A stretch of 60,081 nucleotides of DNA from Flammeovirgaceae bacterium. Its GTDB lineage: Bacteria; Bacteroidota; Bacteroidia; Cytophagales; Cyclobacteriaceae. The stretch lies in NCBI GenBank assembly GCA_016709845.1, contig JADJMA010000039.1, forward strand, positions 1-60,081, read 5' to 3'. Position 1 is the stretch's first letter; every line of letters begins with the position of its first letter. Shown here in pieces: positions 20,682 to 31,694 of this stretch. The position numbers and the translations under genes were made by a program. The notes beneath the pieces were generated by a model. That model did not search any database. It had not been told where the DNA came from and saw only the letters and a list, made by a program, of their open reading frames with translations.

Positions 20682-21828
20682 ATGTCTAAGAAGAAAGTCA
20701 AAATAAGCGAAGTGCAAGCACTTAAGCACAAATCACGAAAAGCAAGTGAAGGCGATGTGATAACTGGAGATACTCATGATGAAGTAAGAACACATACCGT
20801 GAACAGAAGGCTGCGGGCCAAATTTAACAAAGAAGCAGCTACCTTAAAAAGTAAGTTTGAACAACCGGGCGATAAGCGGGAAATAGTAAAAAATTACCTC
20901 AGTAACTTTCCACAAGAGGAAAAGAAACTTTTGCTTAAAATTCTTAAAGAAGAGCTATCCATTAAACCCTCGAGGGTAACACGTGATAATGAATTGATTA
21001 GCGATTGGCAAAATGGTACCTATCCTTATAAATACTTAATGTCGAGGAAGAATTATGAGTTTCAAAAATATAATTTACAAGTTGAATTATTGAAACTACA
21101 GGCTTGGGTAAAAGAGACCGGAAATCGAGTGGTTATTCTTTTTGAAGGAAGAGATGCTGCCGGTAAGGGAGGAACCATCAAACGAATGATGGAACATTTA
21201 AATCCGCGAGGTGCGCGTGTGGTTGCCTTGGAAAAACCAACCAATGATGAACGCGGCCAATGGTATTTTCAACGCTATAAAACATCTGCCATCCTATGGC
21301 GAAATTGTTCTCTTCGATCGCTCGTGGTATAATCGTGCTGGTGTAGAAAAGGTAATGAGCTTTTGCTCAAAAGAAGAATACAATGAGTTTATGCGGCAAG
21401 CCCCTGAATTTGAACGCAACCTGGTGCGAAGTGGGATTATTCTATTCAAATTCTGGTTTTCGGTGAGCAAAGAAGAGCAAAGACGAAGATTCAAAGACAG
21501 AAAAACGCATCCGTTAAAGCAATGGAAACTCTCTCCGATTGATAAAGCCTCACTGGATAAATGGGATCAGTATACCGATGGCAAGGAAAAAATGTTTTTC
21601 CATACGGACACATCAGATGCTCCCTGGACGGTGGTAAAATCGAACTGTAAAAAACGGGCCCGATTAAATGCATTACGCTATATTTTATATAAAATCCCGT
21701 ATAGCAATAAGGATATTGACCATATTGGCAAAGTAGATCCTCTGATTGTAGGACGCTCAAATGTTATTTATGAGAAAGGGGAAAGTGATTTGATGGAGCA
21801 CAAAACTCTTAACAAAATCAAAAAGTAA
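20682..21828 (+). CDS. ppk2: Polyphosphate kinase 2 family protein, one frameshift
   Basis: PPK2 enzymes move phosphate between polyphosphate and nucleoside di- or monophosphates in the cytoplasm. The P-loop is EGRDAAGKGG (near residues 155-164), followed by the lid/Walker B region LFDRSWYNRAGVE and the conserved tail (YKIPYSNKDIDHIGKVDP). An extra charged N-terminal ~100 residues precedes the kinase domain. The frame changes near 21284: the first frame loses similarity after QWYFQRYK, and HLPSYGEIVLFDRSW resumes in the next. Length (~380 codons) is normal for the class with the N-terminal extension. The reaction direction (ATP- or GTP-forming) cannot be told here. Confidence 0.9.
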
Positions 21829-21922
21829 TCTCTAACTGATTATCTTATAAGCTAATAAATAATTGGCTGATGATAATCACTAGATTTTGAGTAAATCGCA
21901 GTACACATACTTATACTACTAA

Positions 21923-22525
21923 ATGTTCAATCTTACGAATTTTCACAACGCTAAATTAAAAACCTCAATACTCTTTTTAGCCTTGCTACTAGGGGCCTGC
22001 GCAGGGCTGCAAGTCGACTCATCACAAACCAAAGGCGTAAATCTGGAAAAGTACAAGACCTATGCGTGGGGTAAACCGGGCGACCCCGATAACGATCCTA
22101 ATTATATACCTGGCAAGGAGTCAAAAAAATGTATTGTGGACTGATCAAAAGCTTAGTCGATGAAGAACTTCTTAAAAAAGGATTTGTACTGGACACCTTG
22201 CAACCCGATGCCATATTTGTTTTCAATTCGCGGGTAGAAGAAAAACTTTCCGTTAGTCAAAGCAATATTTCGGAAGCGGACTATTATGGCAGTGGTTTTG
22301 GGTACTATAGTGGCGGCTATTATTCACCGGCAAGGGGTGGCTGGGGCAAACCAGAAAATCTATGAAGAGGGAATGTTGTATGTAAGTATGATGGACACGA
22401 AAACAAGAGAGCCGCTTTGGGGCGGTTGGGCTAAAAAGAAACTCACACCTAAAACGGATGTAGAAGCTGTTATTCAATCAGCGGTGAAAAATATTTTTAG
22501 CCGATTAAAAGTGGATCACCAATAA
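21923..22525 (+). CDS. DUF4136 lipoprotein, two frameshifts
   Basis: The signal and lipobox are FLALLLGACAG. DUF4136 features follow: VNLEKYKTYAWGKPG, then GFVLDTLQPDAIFVFNSRVEEK and, after a second shift, MMDTKTREPLWGGWAKK. The shifts are near 22128 and 22350. It is a paralogue of the protein at 11373-11920 and shares the block DTLQPDAIFVF. Function unknown. Directly behind it lies a second GC homopolymer patch. Confidence 0.75.
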
Positions 22526-22542
22526 CTTAATTTAGGTATCCC

Positions 22543-22640
22543 GCGCCCCCCGCCCCCCCCCCCCCGCCGCCCGGCCGGGCGGGGCCGCCGCCGCCCGCCC
22601 CAAAGGGACGGGGGGCGGGGGCCCCGGGGGCGCCCCGTGG
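22543..22640. other. GC-only low-complexity patch
   Basis: About 100 bases made almost wholly of C and G in homopolymer runs, inside ordinary ~40% GC surroundings. Same character as 19370-20015 and probably the same artefact. Confidence 0.75.
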
Positions 22641-22776
22641 AGCAAAATCGATAAGCATCTCCCCGCTACCTTGTGTCTGGGGGGGTATGCGGATTAATTC
22701 TCGTTGAATTCAACAACAAAGATTTTTTTGTAGTGCGAGATACTAAATGATCATAAAATAAATCAAGAGTTTCGAC

Positions 22777-23366
22777 TCAATCAATCGTAAACTGCAGGAG
22801 AATTCCATATCGGTTACTATTCCACTTTTCGGTATAACTTCCTTCGGAGTTCGTCAATTTAGTTTTGCCATAGGTAAAGGCAGCTCCAATACCGAGTTTC
22901 TTTGACACCCACCATTCTTTTCCAGCTTTGAGTGAAAATGAGAAACCTTTGTTGGTAGACATGCTGGTTTTTCCATCGTCAAAAGTGAACTTCCCCGCTC
23001 CTGCGTTTCCAGTAAAGAAAAAGTTCTTCGCTGTATAATGAGTGATGCCGCCACCAAACATGGTCTCACTCAACGAATAGTCATCTGATATTTTTGTACC
23101 ATTAATTTCCGGTCCCACAACCGATTTGGCCATGATGGTGCCATGCAGGATTAAATTTTCGAGATAGACCCACCAATTTGAAAATCAACTTCCGCGCCAG
23201 TCCCGGTCACGTTAAAGGAGTTTCCTTGATTATCGTGGCCATTGGTAGTGCCCCAGGCAGGCCCCACGGCACCAGAAAAGTAGAAGCCGCTGTGTGTTCT
23301 TTCCTGAGCCATCAAGGTTGAAACTATCAACGTGATGGACAGGGTGAGTAGGATCGTTTTTTTCAT
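22777..23366 (-). CDS. Outer-membrane beta-barrel protein, one frameshift
   Basis: Signal peptide MKKTILLTLSITLIVSTLMA. The barrel strands include GFYFSGAVGPAWGTTNG, then after a frame change near 23152 MFGGGITHYTAKNFFFTGN and GKEWWVSKKLGIGAAFTYGK, and the protein ends LLQFTID. About 195 residues in total. This resembles small OmpA/OmpW-like barrels (outer-membrane beta-barrel domain). Function unknown. Confidence 0.7.
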
Positions 23367-23439
23367 TTTGACTTAATTTTAGGTTGAATGAATTTTTGAA
23401 TTGATATCATTGATTTAAAATATTATCAAGTTAAGGATT

Positions 23440-24228
23440 TCACTTCTTTAAATTGACTGGCTCAAGTTTCTCCTCGCTCAACAGTCTTAACATGTCCCTT
23501 TTAGTCCATTGGCTATCAAAGTAATGATGATCAGCTTTGGTATAAATCAGCGAGGAATCACTTATGATTTCTTTGCTCCAGTCATAGAGAATAATTTTTC
23601 CATCCTTTCTTTTTCTAAAAGCCGTATTTGCCACCAGTTGATCGTGCCGATTTCCAATTCGCTGTCCCGGATATTGATCACATATAAATCATCCGTAACT
23701 TTTCTAAAAAACGCTCCGTTACCCAAGATGATTTTTCGTGGTACAGGAGTTACATAAATAGTATCTCCGGTTAAGGGTGTAAGGGGTCTCCCCGGGCCAA
23801 TTCCATCGGAAAGAATCTTATAGATTTTATTCCTTTTGATTACGTAGTTTTCTACCGTATCGATAAGATGATGAAGGGAATCGAATTTGACAGAATAACG
23901 ACTTTCATAGGTTGGATAGTCAAGGATTTTTTTCCATTCTACGGTATCCGTTGAAGTTGCGGTATCACTCGGATGAAACCATATCCCGTTAATGATTTTT
24001 ATCGCTCCTTTTGCTGGGATCGTTATGGAATTCTTCTCCAGGAAATAGATTTCCTGTCCTTATAATCGGTGAGGCGCCCTCTTAGCCCGGAGGAACCTGA
24101 TAGATGTCCTTTGAATCAACAGGCAATGGATTAGCAAAGTGATTGCCTTCGCACGAAGGAAGAATGAACAAGCAAAACCCTCCCAATAAGGAAAGCAAAG
24201 GGCCGGTAATTTTTAGGAGGTGGTTCAT
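23440..24228 (-). CDS. Lipoprotein of unknown function, several frameshifts
   Basis: Starting at 24228 the product has a lipoprotein signal ending LFILPSCEG. It continues through SKDIYQVPPG (shift near 24080), a long middle readable as ITIPAKGAIKIINGIWFHPS and VTDDLYVINIRDSELEIGT, and, after a shift near 23600, the tail IISDSSLIYTKADHHYFD. Roughly 260 residues. No family is recognised. It lies 22 bases downstream of the LolA-like gene at 24251 on the same strand, so the two are probably co-transcribed. Confidence 0.6.
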
Positions 24229-24250
24229 CGTGGATGCTTTGGTGGAATGT

Positions 24251-25216
24251 TTATTTATGGTTTGATATTATATTAATAGAATACGTTTCTTTCGAAAATC
24301 CCGCAGGGTTTAATCGGAACTCCTCGAAGGTGTACTTCTCGTAAGGAATGGCGGCATTGTTATCATAAATGATTTGAGTCAGCGGAAGAAAGGTATCCTT
24401 GTCAACATAAAGAATGGTTTTGCGGGCATACGAAGAGGGCACGCGTAGGCTTTGTGAAATTTTTAATGGAGTGAGGTAATCAATATGTTTATCCTTGTTT
24501 AACTCCCATACCTTAAATTGATTGATATGGAGCGCATCCGCAATAGAGACAATGGTTTCCCCTGTTCGCCTTACTTGATAAGTGGAATTTTCATGGTAGG
24601 CTATATCGTTGATCGTGACTTCATAATAAGACTCCTTTTCATCCACCACAATCGCCTTGTAGTATTTTGAGCTATCTCGACTTTGGTAATAGCGCATGAT
24701 GCTAACTAAATATTGAAACCCGATGTGTGAAAATGTATGATGTTCTTTGTCCTTAGCTCGGATGACCTCATCCTGAAAGATATTGTGATATTTTCCTTCA
24801 AGGGCACTTCGCCAGCCTTTTAAACACGCAGTGTCCTTTTTTGCAGGAAATACCAATTCACTTCCCGTTTCACCCAGTGCATCAGAATCCGTTATCGTAA
24901 CGGCCACTTTAAAATCAGGCTGGGTGGAAGCCTTTATCGTTAGTTTAGTTCTACGAAGTTTTTTTTCAGCGTCAAAGCGCTCTTCCTTTATTAAATCGGA
25001 AGAGAAGGCCGTTACCGCATCACAAGCTCCATACATTTTATAAAGAATTTCTTTTGCCGATATTTCCTTATGAGCCTTATAAAGAATAGTTGAGTCGAAA
25101 GTTAACGGTGCGGCAAAATAATATCCACCACAACAGAATGAGAACAGGTAAATGAGGATTAACCGGATGATAAAATACTTCTGGCTGAGTGGTTTGAGAG
25201 TAAATTTCAGTGCCAT
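24251..25216 (-). CDS. LolA-like (DUF1571-type) secreted protein with an embedded LysM-like segment
   Basis: 321 residues, intact. An N-terminal hydrophobic segment (residues ~17-36) is a signal anchor or signal peptide. The region after it has the outline of LolA/LolB-fold proteins (ISAKEILYKMYGACDAVTAFSSD, later DKDTFLPLTQIIYDN and YEKYTFEEFRLNP). Inserted in it, near residues 217-268, is a LysM-like unit: YQVRRTGETIVSIADALHI, then an LN, then LKISQSLRVPSSYA. LysM domains bind peptidoglycan, and LolA folds bind acyl chains. The combination suggests a cell-wall-bound carrier, which is inference. It ends 4 bases before the next upstream gene in the run. Confidence 0.55.
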   Translation of the reverse strand: MALKFTLKPLSQKYFIIRLILIYLFSFCCGGYYFAAPLTFDSTILYKAHKEISAKEILYKMYGACDAVTAFSSDLIKEERFDAEKKLRRTKLTIKASTQPDFKVAVTITDSDALGETGSELVFPAKKDTACLKGWRSALEGKYHNIFQDEVIRAKDKEHHTFSHIGFQYLVSIMRYYQSRDSSKYYKAIVVDEKESYYEVTINDIAYHENSTYQVRRTGETIVSIADALHINQFKVWELNKDKHIDYLTPLKISQSLRVPSSYARKTILYVDKDTFLPLTQIIYDNNAAIPYEKYTFEEFRLNPAGFSKETYSINIISNHK

Positions 25217-25219
25217 GGA

Positions 25220-26114
25220 TTAATGATTTAATTCAATTTTATCATGTTTATTTATAAAGCCAGCCTCTTCAAACCGGGCATTTTGGCCCAGGGAATAACG
25301 GGAAGTCAAAATAATCGTGATGGTGGTTCGCTTCTTTTCATCGGTGTTGGAGTACTTGAGGTAAGATCGATTATCGTTTATCATCCTTTCCGTTAAATAT
25401 TGCTGTACCAGATTAATTTGATTTCGCCCCACATTAAAAGCAGGAGATCCATTAAGTAAATTGTACTCCGCCTTCAGGATAGCGGAATTATCCTCACTAC
25501 TCATGCCGATGTTCAGCGATATAGTTGAAAACCGTCATATCGATCTTTGCTTCGGGGCCGCCCATGCCTTTCACCAGCGCGTAGACATAGGCCAAATACC
25601 GTTTTGCATTACTTCGGATTTTATCAGGTTTCTGCCAGAGGAAAACATGCCCCAATACATGGGGATACATTCGTCCTGTTCTATCATTGATATGCGAATA
25701 ACTATCTCCCAGCCGATGGGAAGCTATTCCCATTGATCTGGCATCGGTTGCCTCTTGCAACATGCGAAGAGATTTGGCTTTTTCTATTTCAGGATCGTTA
25801 CCCGTTAACGCATGAACTTTCTTTTGAGGCCCAGGGAGCAGGAACGTTAGCCGACCTCTTACAGTATAACCATCCTCGTTAATAACATTGTCGGGAAACT
25901 CAGCATTAAATGCCACCACTTTAGCATCCCGTATTTTTAGCATCGTAGCAACAACCAGGACAGTCCAATAATGACCGTCTGTTTCATAGTTGGCCGCATG
26001 ATTTGAAAATGGGGTGCTTAATTCTTTTGGTTTACTCTTAGCTTCCACAGTCATAAAAGAAGAGTAGAGGGAGATTACTGTTAGGATAGTAAAACGGAGG
26101 GCAATTGTTTTCAT
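25220..26114 (-). CDS. Secreted protein with HxxGDxxSH motif, zinc-phospholipase-C-like, probably one gene with a frameshift
   Basis: The first part (26114 to 25497) has a signal peptide (MKTIALRFTILTVISLYSSF). It also has a His/Asp-rich core: AANYETDGHYWTVLVVATML, AFNAEFPD, MGIASHRLGDSYSHINDRTG and PHVLGHVF. Histidines and aspartates spaced this way are like those of zinc-dependent phospholipase C and DUF6765 proteins. I am not certain of the family. The second part (25504 to 25220, TAEYNLLNGSPAFNV region) overlaps the first by 8 bases at GCATGAGTAG. Reading through would make one protein of about 300 residues. It is first of a three-gene minus-strand run ending at 23440. Confidence 0.55.
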
Positions 26115-26403
26115 TGGTTTTAGGGTTAGATTTAGGCCTCTTCAACTACTAAGCGGATATTTCTCTCCGCTTATCTATTCGAAAGGTCATTAAAAAGGCA
26201 GGCCCGGAGTTAACAGGTTTATTCCATTAATAGATAGAATTCGTACAACAGCCTGGCGACTGAATACGTTGATTTTGGCCACAAATCTTCCAAGTGACAA
26301 ATACTAACAGTGAGATTACATTTATTAACAGAATTCCGTCAATGTGACGAAAATGTGCTGTGATGAGGATTTTGAGAAGGATTCCTGAACAAGAATTCTT
26401 GGT

Positions 26404-28706
26404 TTACTTTTTTGCTGACAATGGAGTTTCATTACCTGCATATTCTTTCGGACTCACTCCAAAAGTTTCGCGGAAGCATTTTGAGAAGTAGGATAGATTA
26501 TTGAAACCGACCTGGTAAGCAACCTCGGTGACGTTTCCTGCCTTTTTCTTTAACAATTCAGCTGCGCGTTGCAGGCGAATGTGTCGGATAAAATCATTAG
26601 GCGAGTGCGCTGTGAGCGCGGTAAGTTTTCGATAAAGTTGAACCTGGCTCATAGCTACTTCACGGGCAAACAGCTCCACCCCGAAGGAGGTATCCGCAAT
26701 ATGATTTTCCACTACGTCCATGATTTTTTGAGAAATCGTTCGTCCATTGAAGTTATTTTCACCTCGCCTGGCTGCATGGTCATTTGCCGGGCATACTTTT
26801 CTGCAACTTTTTCCTGGTTTCAATCAGGTTATGCATTCTTACTTCAAGTTCATTCATGGCAAAAGGTTTGCCGATATAATCGTCAGCCCCTGTTTCAAGT
26901 CCTTCAATCTTTGTCTCACTATTGGTTTTGGCCGTGAGGATGATAATAGGTATGTGGCTTGTCCTCTCATTTGTCTTTAATTTTTTGCAAAGTTGAATGC
27001 CGTCTAGTTTGGGCATCATCAAATCTGAGATAATGAGATCTGGAATTTTATCCATCGCTAATGCCAGTGCTTCTTCACCATCGGCCGCCTCCAGTATGGT
27101 GTATTGTTTTGAAAAATGATCACGGATGTAAAATCGTAAATCGCTATTGTCTTCTGCTATGAGCACTGTAAAAGCATGGATGGAATGATCTTCCCCGTTT
27201 ACCTGAGTTGGTGGAACAGGAAGGGTTGTGTACGGTGTAGAAGCATGAATATTTACTGGTGAATCCTCTTCGATCTCTTCCGAATTTAAGTGTGAACATC
27301 CGAGGGATAAACTTAATGTAAAGCATGATCCCTTTCCGGGCTCGCTTTCTACTGAAATTACACCGCGTTGTAAATCGACTAATTCCTTCACAAGCGCAAG
27401 CCCAATTCCTGTGCCTTCATATTCACGGGTTTGAGAGTTGTTAACCCGATAAAAGCGATCAAATATTTTTCTAACTGATCTCCGGCAATTCCAACTCCGG
27501 TGTCTTTTACCTTTATTTCAACGGTGCCGTCAACACAATTGGTGCTTGATCTGGTCGTGGAGATATTAACTTCCACAGCGCCACCTTCAGGAGTAAACTT
27601 TAGTGCGTTTGATAAAAGATTAGTGATGATTTTATCCAGTTTCTCCGTATCAACATATACTTCAATCGTCTTTTCTGAGGTGATTATTTTATATGAGATC
27701 TGTTTTGATTCGGCCAACGAATCAAACGCCTGAGCGGTTCGGTTTACAAAAGAGATTAATTCTGTTCTTGATGTTTTCAATTTAACAGAACCTGACTCGA
27801 GCCGCGATAAATCAAGAAGTTGATTAACCAATCTCAGTAGACGGCTGGCATTGCGGTGCATCAAGCTGAATTCAGTCTTGTCTTCCGGTTCCTTAGCGGC
27901 AGCTATTCGTTTTCCAGTGGAGAAAGGATCAAGGTTAATGGCGTTCGTAACTCGTGGGATATATTGGCAAAGAAGTGCGATTTGAGTTTATCTAATTCTT
28001 TGATTTTTTCTGCCTGAAGATTAATGACAGTAAGCTGTTCATTAATAATTTGCTCTCTGGCCAAGCTCTTCTTTGTGGTCGATAAGTATCTTGACAAATA
28101 ATACGAGTAGGCAATAAAGGGAGAGATGAATCCAATCAATATAAAGAACACCCTGATGAATGGATAATGTCCGCCCCAGATATTGAATAGGTCCGTTCCC
28201 ACAAACACCCACATGACCGTTAGAAGTAAGGTGGCCAATACGATTAAATGAAAATTGGCTATTTTCTTAACCAGCCCGATGATGCAGCATGCCCCTATTA
28301 CAATGTAAATGGTCGTGCGTAGAATAAGTTGAATAGTATTGAAGTAATCCGAATAAGAACTCAGGATCAAAATAAATATCCCCGCAGCATACATCCATGT
28401 AAACGGACGTATTATTTTCTTTAGCCCGGGTAGGGATGCCGCAAGAATAAAATTGGTGATATAAAAGAGCAGCACACCATTGGCTGCCAGGTCAGTCAAA
28501 ATATTTATTTTATAGGCGCCTGACCAGGATTCCACTTCCTGGGTGAATGTGAAATTGATAAATACCAGGAGTAGGCCAATGGAATAAATCAAACTTGCTT
28601 TGCGACTCCGGTTGTAGATGAAGAAGATGATGTGTAGTACGGACAGGGCTAGATAAAAGCCACCCAGGAACTTGTATGCGTAAGAGATTTCAAAAAGCTG
28701 CATCAA
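26404..28706 (-). CDS. Hybrid two-component sensor: 7-helix membrane region, histidine kinase, response regulator, AraC domain (frameshifted)
   Basis: The order is as follows. Seven or so membrane helices span residues 1-215. A dimerisation helix carries the H-box FANISHELRTPLTL (His251). The ATPase includes NLLSNALKFTPEGG, DTGVGIAG and EGTGIGLALVKEL. The receiver has acceptor Asp in DLIISDLMMPKLDG, and the C-terminal AraC HTH has QVGFNNLSYFSKCFRETFGV. At least four frame changes occur. Three are cured by one extra A in short A runs (near 27468, 26803 and 26729), so the gene is probably intact. Unlike sugar-sensing HTCS of Bacteroidota it has no large periplasmic sensor domain. The target genes are not obvious; the minus-strand secreted trio downstream is a candidate. 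Confidence 0.85.
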
Positions 28707-29151
28707 TACATTTTTCCTTTAATCCTGAGCTAAAGAATGAAGTACAACTAGTGATTCAACACGTAAAATATAACTACTTACAAGCTTCCCTTCTTTGCTT
28801 CTTCAACCGCATGGTTTGCTGCGCGTGCCGTTAGCCTTATAAAGATAAGTGAATATTTCATTTAAAAGGTAGGGGTTTTTAGGCTTAGCCGGGAAGGTTA
28901 TTCAGGGTATACTTTAACCTATCAACGTGTACTAATTGTCTGGCTTTAATTTGGGATCAAGTCTCTTCTTAATTGCCAACAGTTCTACCGAACTGACCGG
29001 TAGTTTGTGCGATATCGAACAACTGCCGTTTACAAAATCATTTTAACCCTCAAGCTAAAACTTCGTATAACAAGCAACATCTTGTAAATTGTATTGTCTT
29101 TGTAACGAATCCCAAAATCCGGAGTCTAACATAGTAACTAACCCTCACGCC
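28707..29151. other. Divergent intergenic region
   Basis: 445 bases between the hybrid sensor (minus) and the ABC permease (plus). Both promoters should lie here. I see no convincing open frame, tRNA or strong hairpin. Confidence 0.5.
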
Positions 29152-31608
29152 ATGATCCGAAATTACCTCACCGTTGCCTTTCGTTCTATTTTCAGAAATA
29201 AATTAACAGCCTTCATTAATATAGCCGGGCTGGCCTTGGCCATGATGTGCTGCATTCTTATCTACTTATTTGTTTCTGACGAATTGAGTTATGACCGATA
29301 CCATACTAAAACTGATCGCATCTATCGCGTAACGCGCAATTTTTTAAGTCGCGATGGCGTTCCTAATCTGCATTTGGCAAACGTTGCCCCTCCTATCGGG
29401 CCGCTGATTAAAAATGACTTTGGGGAAGTAGAGGCAATGGCACGCACCATCAATTTTGGTTTAGTGATTGGGCGCGAGGAAAATGGAGAACTTGTTAAAA
29501 ATTTTACCGAAGAGCATCTCTTCCTGGCCGAGCCAGACATTTTCAAAATTTTCGACATTGATGTGACAGCCGGTGATAAAGCTACCGCACTCAATCGTCC
29601 GTTCACGGTTATGCTTTCCGAGAAATCGACACGCAAGTTTTTTGATAACGAAAATCCAATTGGCAAACGCCTGCGGGCAAACAATCAGTTTGATCTGGAA
29701 GTGACGGGTGTGTACAAAGACTTTCCCTCACAATCGCATTGGCATCCTGAATACCTCGTGTCATTCAGCACACTCGAGAACGACAAGATCTATGGTCGAA
29801 AAGGATTGGAAACAAATTGGGGCAACAACGCCTTTGGCACGTATCTGTTGCTGGAAGAAGGTGCGGATCCCAAAAAAATAGAAGCCGGACTTCCTGATTT
29901 TATGGAACGCCACTATGCGAATTTTGCTATCCAGAATTTTGGAGCTCCTGCCGATTTCAAAGCATCAAGAGCAACAACCTTATTTTTGCAAAAGCTTTCT
30001 GACATTCACTTGCTCTCCCATTTAGATGATGAGCTGGAAGTAAACGGGAACATTAATAACGTTCGTATGATGGCGGTGATCGGATTGTTTATCATTCTGA
30101 TTGCGTGCTTTAATTTTATAAACTTATCTACGGCACGCGCTACCAAACGGGCCAAAGAAGTTGGTTTACGAAAAGTGGTAGGCGCTTTTAAAAATCAATT
30201 GATTAGTCAGTATTTAAGCGAGTCCGTTTTAATTTCTGTTCTTGCTTTAGTTCTTGGCTGTGGTTTAGCCTTCGTGGCACTTTCGTGGTTAAATCAGTTT
30301 ACCGGAAAATTTCTTAGCATCAATCCAGTAGATAATTGGATGCTCTTTGTGGGGCTGATTGGCTTTGCCGTGTTAGTGGGCATTCTTGCGGGGCTTTACC
30401 CCGCATTCGTTATCTCAAGTTTTAAACCCGCCTTAGTATTAAAAGGGCAGCAAGGAAGTGTGAAAGGGAAAGGACTCGTTCGAAAAACGCTGGTGATCTC
30501 TCAGTTTTCGATTTCAATAGTGCTGTTGATTGCAACCGCTATTACCTTTCAGCAATTAGGGTATTTGAACTCGCGTGATCTTGGCTATACCAAAGATCAG
30601 GTTGTTGTGCTTAGTCTTTACGATGAAGTCGGGGACACCTACGATGCTTTCTATAATGAACTTGTCAAATCATCGGCCATCGAAAATGCGGCACGTTCCT
30701 CGCGCATTCCTACCGGAAGATTGTTGGACAGCCAAGGGCCACCGCTTGTTACTATTGGTGATAGCCTGGTTAACTCAACCATCACTACAAAAATGGTAAT
30801 GACCGATCCTGAATTTTTTAAAACCTATGGCATTGAAATGGCTGCGGGTCGCGATTTTTCAAAATCAATTCCTACCGATGATTCATTGGCTTTTATCATT
30901 AACGAAACCGCGGCTAACATGTATGGCTGGAAAAATATTGGCGATGGGCTCGATAAAGATTTTAGTTATGGCGGCACCAAAGGTAAATTGATTGGGGTAG
31001 TAAAAGATTTTCATTTCGAATCGCTGCACCAACCCATCATTCCATTGGTGTTCTTCGAACGCAAACAGAGCTACAACGATCTATCTGTTAAAATTGCTGG
31101 CAATCAGATAACACAAGGCCTTGAACACATTGAAAAAGTGTGGAAAGAATTTTTACCTAAACGTCCGTTCAGCTATCAGTTTGTTAGTGATGATTATCGT
31201 AGGCTCTATGAAGAAGAACAAAAGCAAAGTCAGTTGTTTACTATGTTTTCGGGATTAGCAATTTTCATTGCGTGTTTGGGACTATTTGGACTTGCCACAT
31301 TCAACACACTACAGCGCGTGAAAGAAATCGGAATTCGGAAAGTATTGGGTGCCTCCGTGCCCAATATTTTAGGATTGCTCTCAAAAGAAATTGTGATCCT
31401 TATTTTAGTGGCCAACCTGATCGCCTGGCCCCTCGCGTGGTACTTTATGGATCAATGGCTTGCTTCCTTCGCGTACCACATCGATATGAATCTGGGCATT
31501 TACATCCTTTCGGCTGTGGCTGCGGTTATACTGGCGCTGATTACTGTTAGCTCTCAAACAATTAAAGCTGCATTGACCAATCCATCAAATACGTTGCGGT
31601 ATGAGTGA
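29152..31608 (+). CDS. ABC transporter permease with two FtsX domains (MacB-like)
   Basis: 818 residues, intact. The start is taken at 29152 (MIRNYLTVAFRSIFRNKLTA), the canonical opening of this Bacteroidota family; the frame is open 21 codons upstream but without such similarity. Layout: first membrane helix (ALAMMCCILIYLFV), a MacB-type periplasmic domain, three helices ending in SSFKPALVLKG, a second soluble domain with NETAANMYGWKNIGDG, and three more helices. GVVKDFHFESLHQPI is a family hallmark. It works with a separate ATPase, absent from this window. Such permeases are usually regulated by hybrid or LytTR sensors, so the divergent neighbour could be its regulator (inference). Confidence 0.88.
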   Translation: MIRNYLTVAFRSIFRNKLTAFINIAGLALAMMCCILIYLFVSDELSYDRYHTKTDRIYRVTRNFLSRDGVPNLHLANVAPPIGPLIKNDFGEVEAMARTINFGLVIGREENGELVKNFTEEHLFLAEPDIFKIFDIDVTAGDKATALNRPFTVMLSEKSTRKFFDNENPIGKRLRANNQFDLEVTGVYKDFPSQSHWHPEYLVSFSTLENDKIYGRKGLETNWGNNAFGTYLLLEEGADPKKIEAGLPDFMERHYANFAIQNFGAPADFKASRATTLFLQKLSDIHLLSHLDDELEVNGNINNVRMMAVIGLFIILIACFNFINLSTARATKRAKEVGLRKVVGAFKNQLISQYLSESVLISVLALVLGCGLAFVALSWLNQFTGKFLSINPVDNWMLFVGLIGFAVLVGILAGLYPAFVISSFKPALVLKGQQGSVKGKGLVRKTLVISQFSISIVLLIATAITFQQLGYLNSRDLGYTKDQVVVLSLYDEVGDTYDAFYNELVKSSAIENAARSSRIPTGRLLDSQGPPLVTIGDSLVNSTITTKMVMTDPEFFKTYGIEMAAGRDFSKSIPTDDSLAFIINETAANMYGWKNIGDGLDKDFSYGGTKGKLIGVVKDFHFESLHQPIIPLVFFERKQSYNDLSVKIAGNQITQGLEHIEKVWKEFLPKRPFSYQFVSDDYRRLYEEEQKQSQLFTMFSGLAIFIACLGLFGLATFNTLQRVKEIGIRKVLGASVPNILGLLSKEIVILILVANLIAWPLAWYFMDQWLASFAYHIDMNLGIYILSAVAAVILALITVSSQTIKAALTNPSNTLRYE

Positions 31609-31694
31609 TTATGGAATTCCACAATTCTTGTTGCTGGCTTGACCATATAGTGATAACTTTACTTTGCTGGTGTGCAGATTTCTGTAATTATTTA

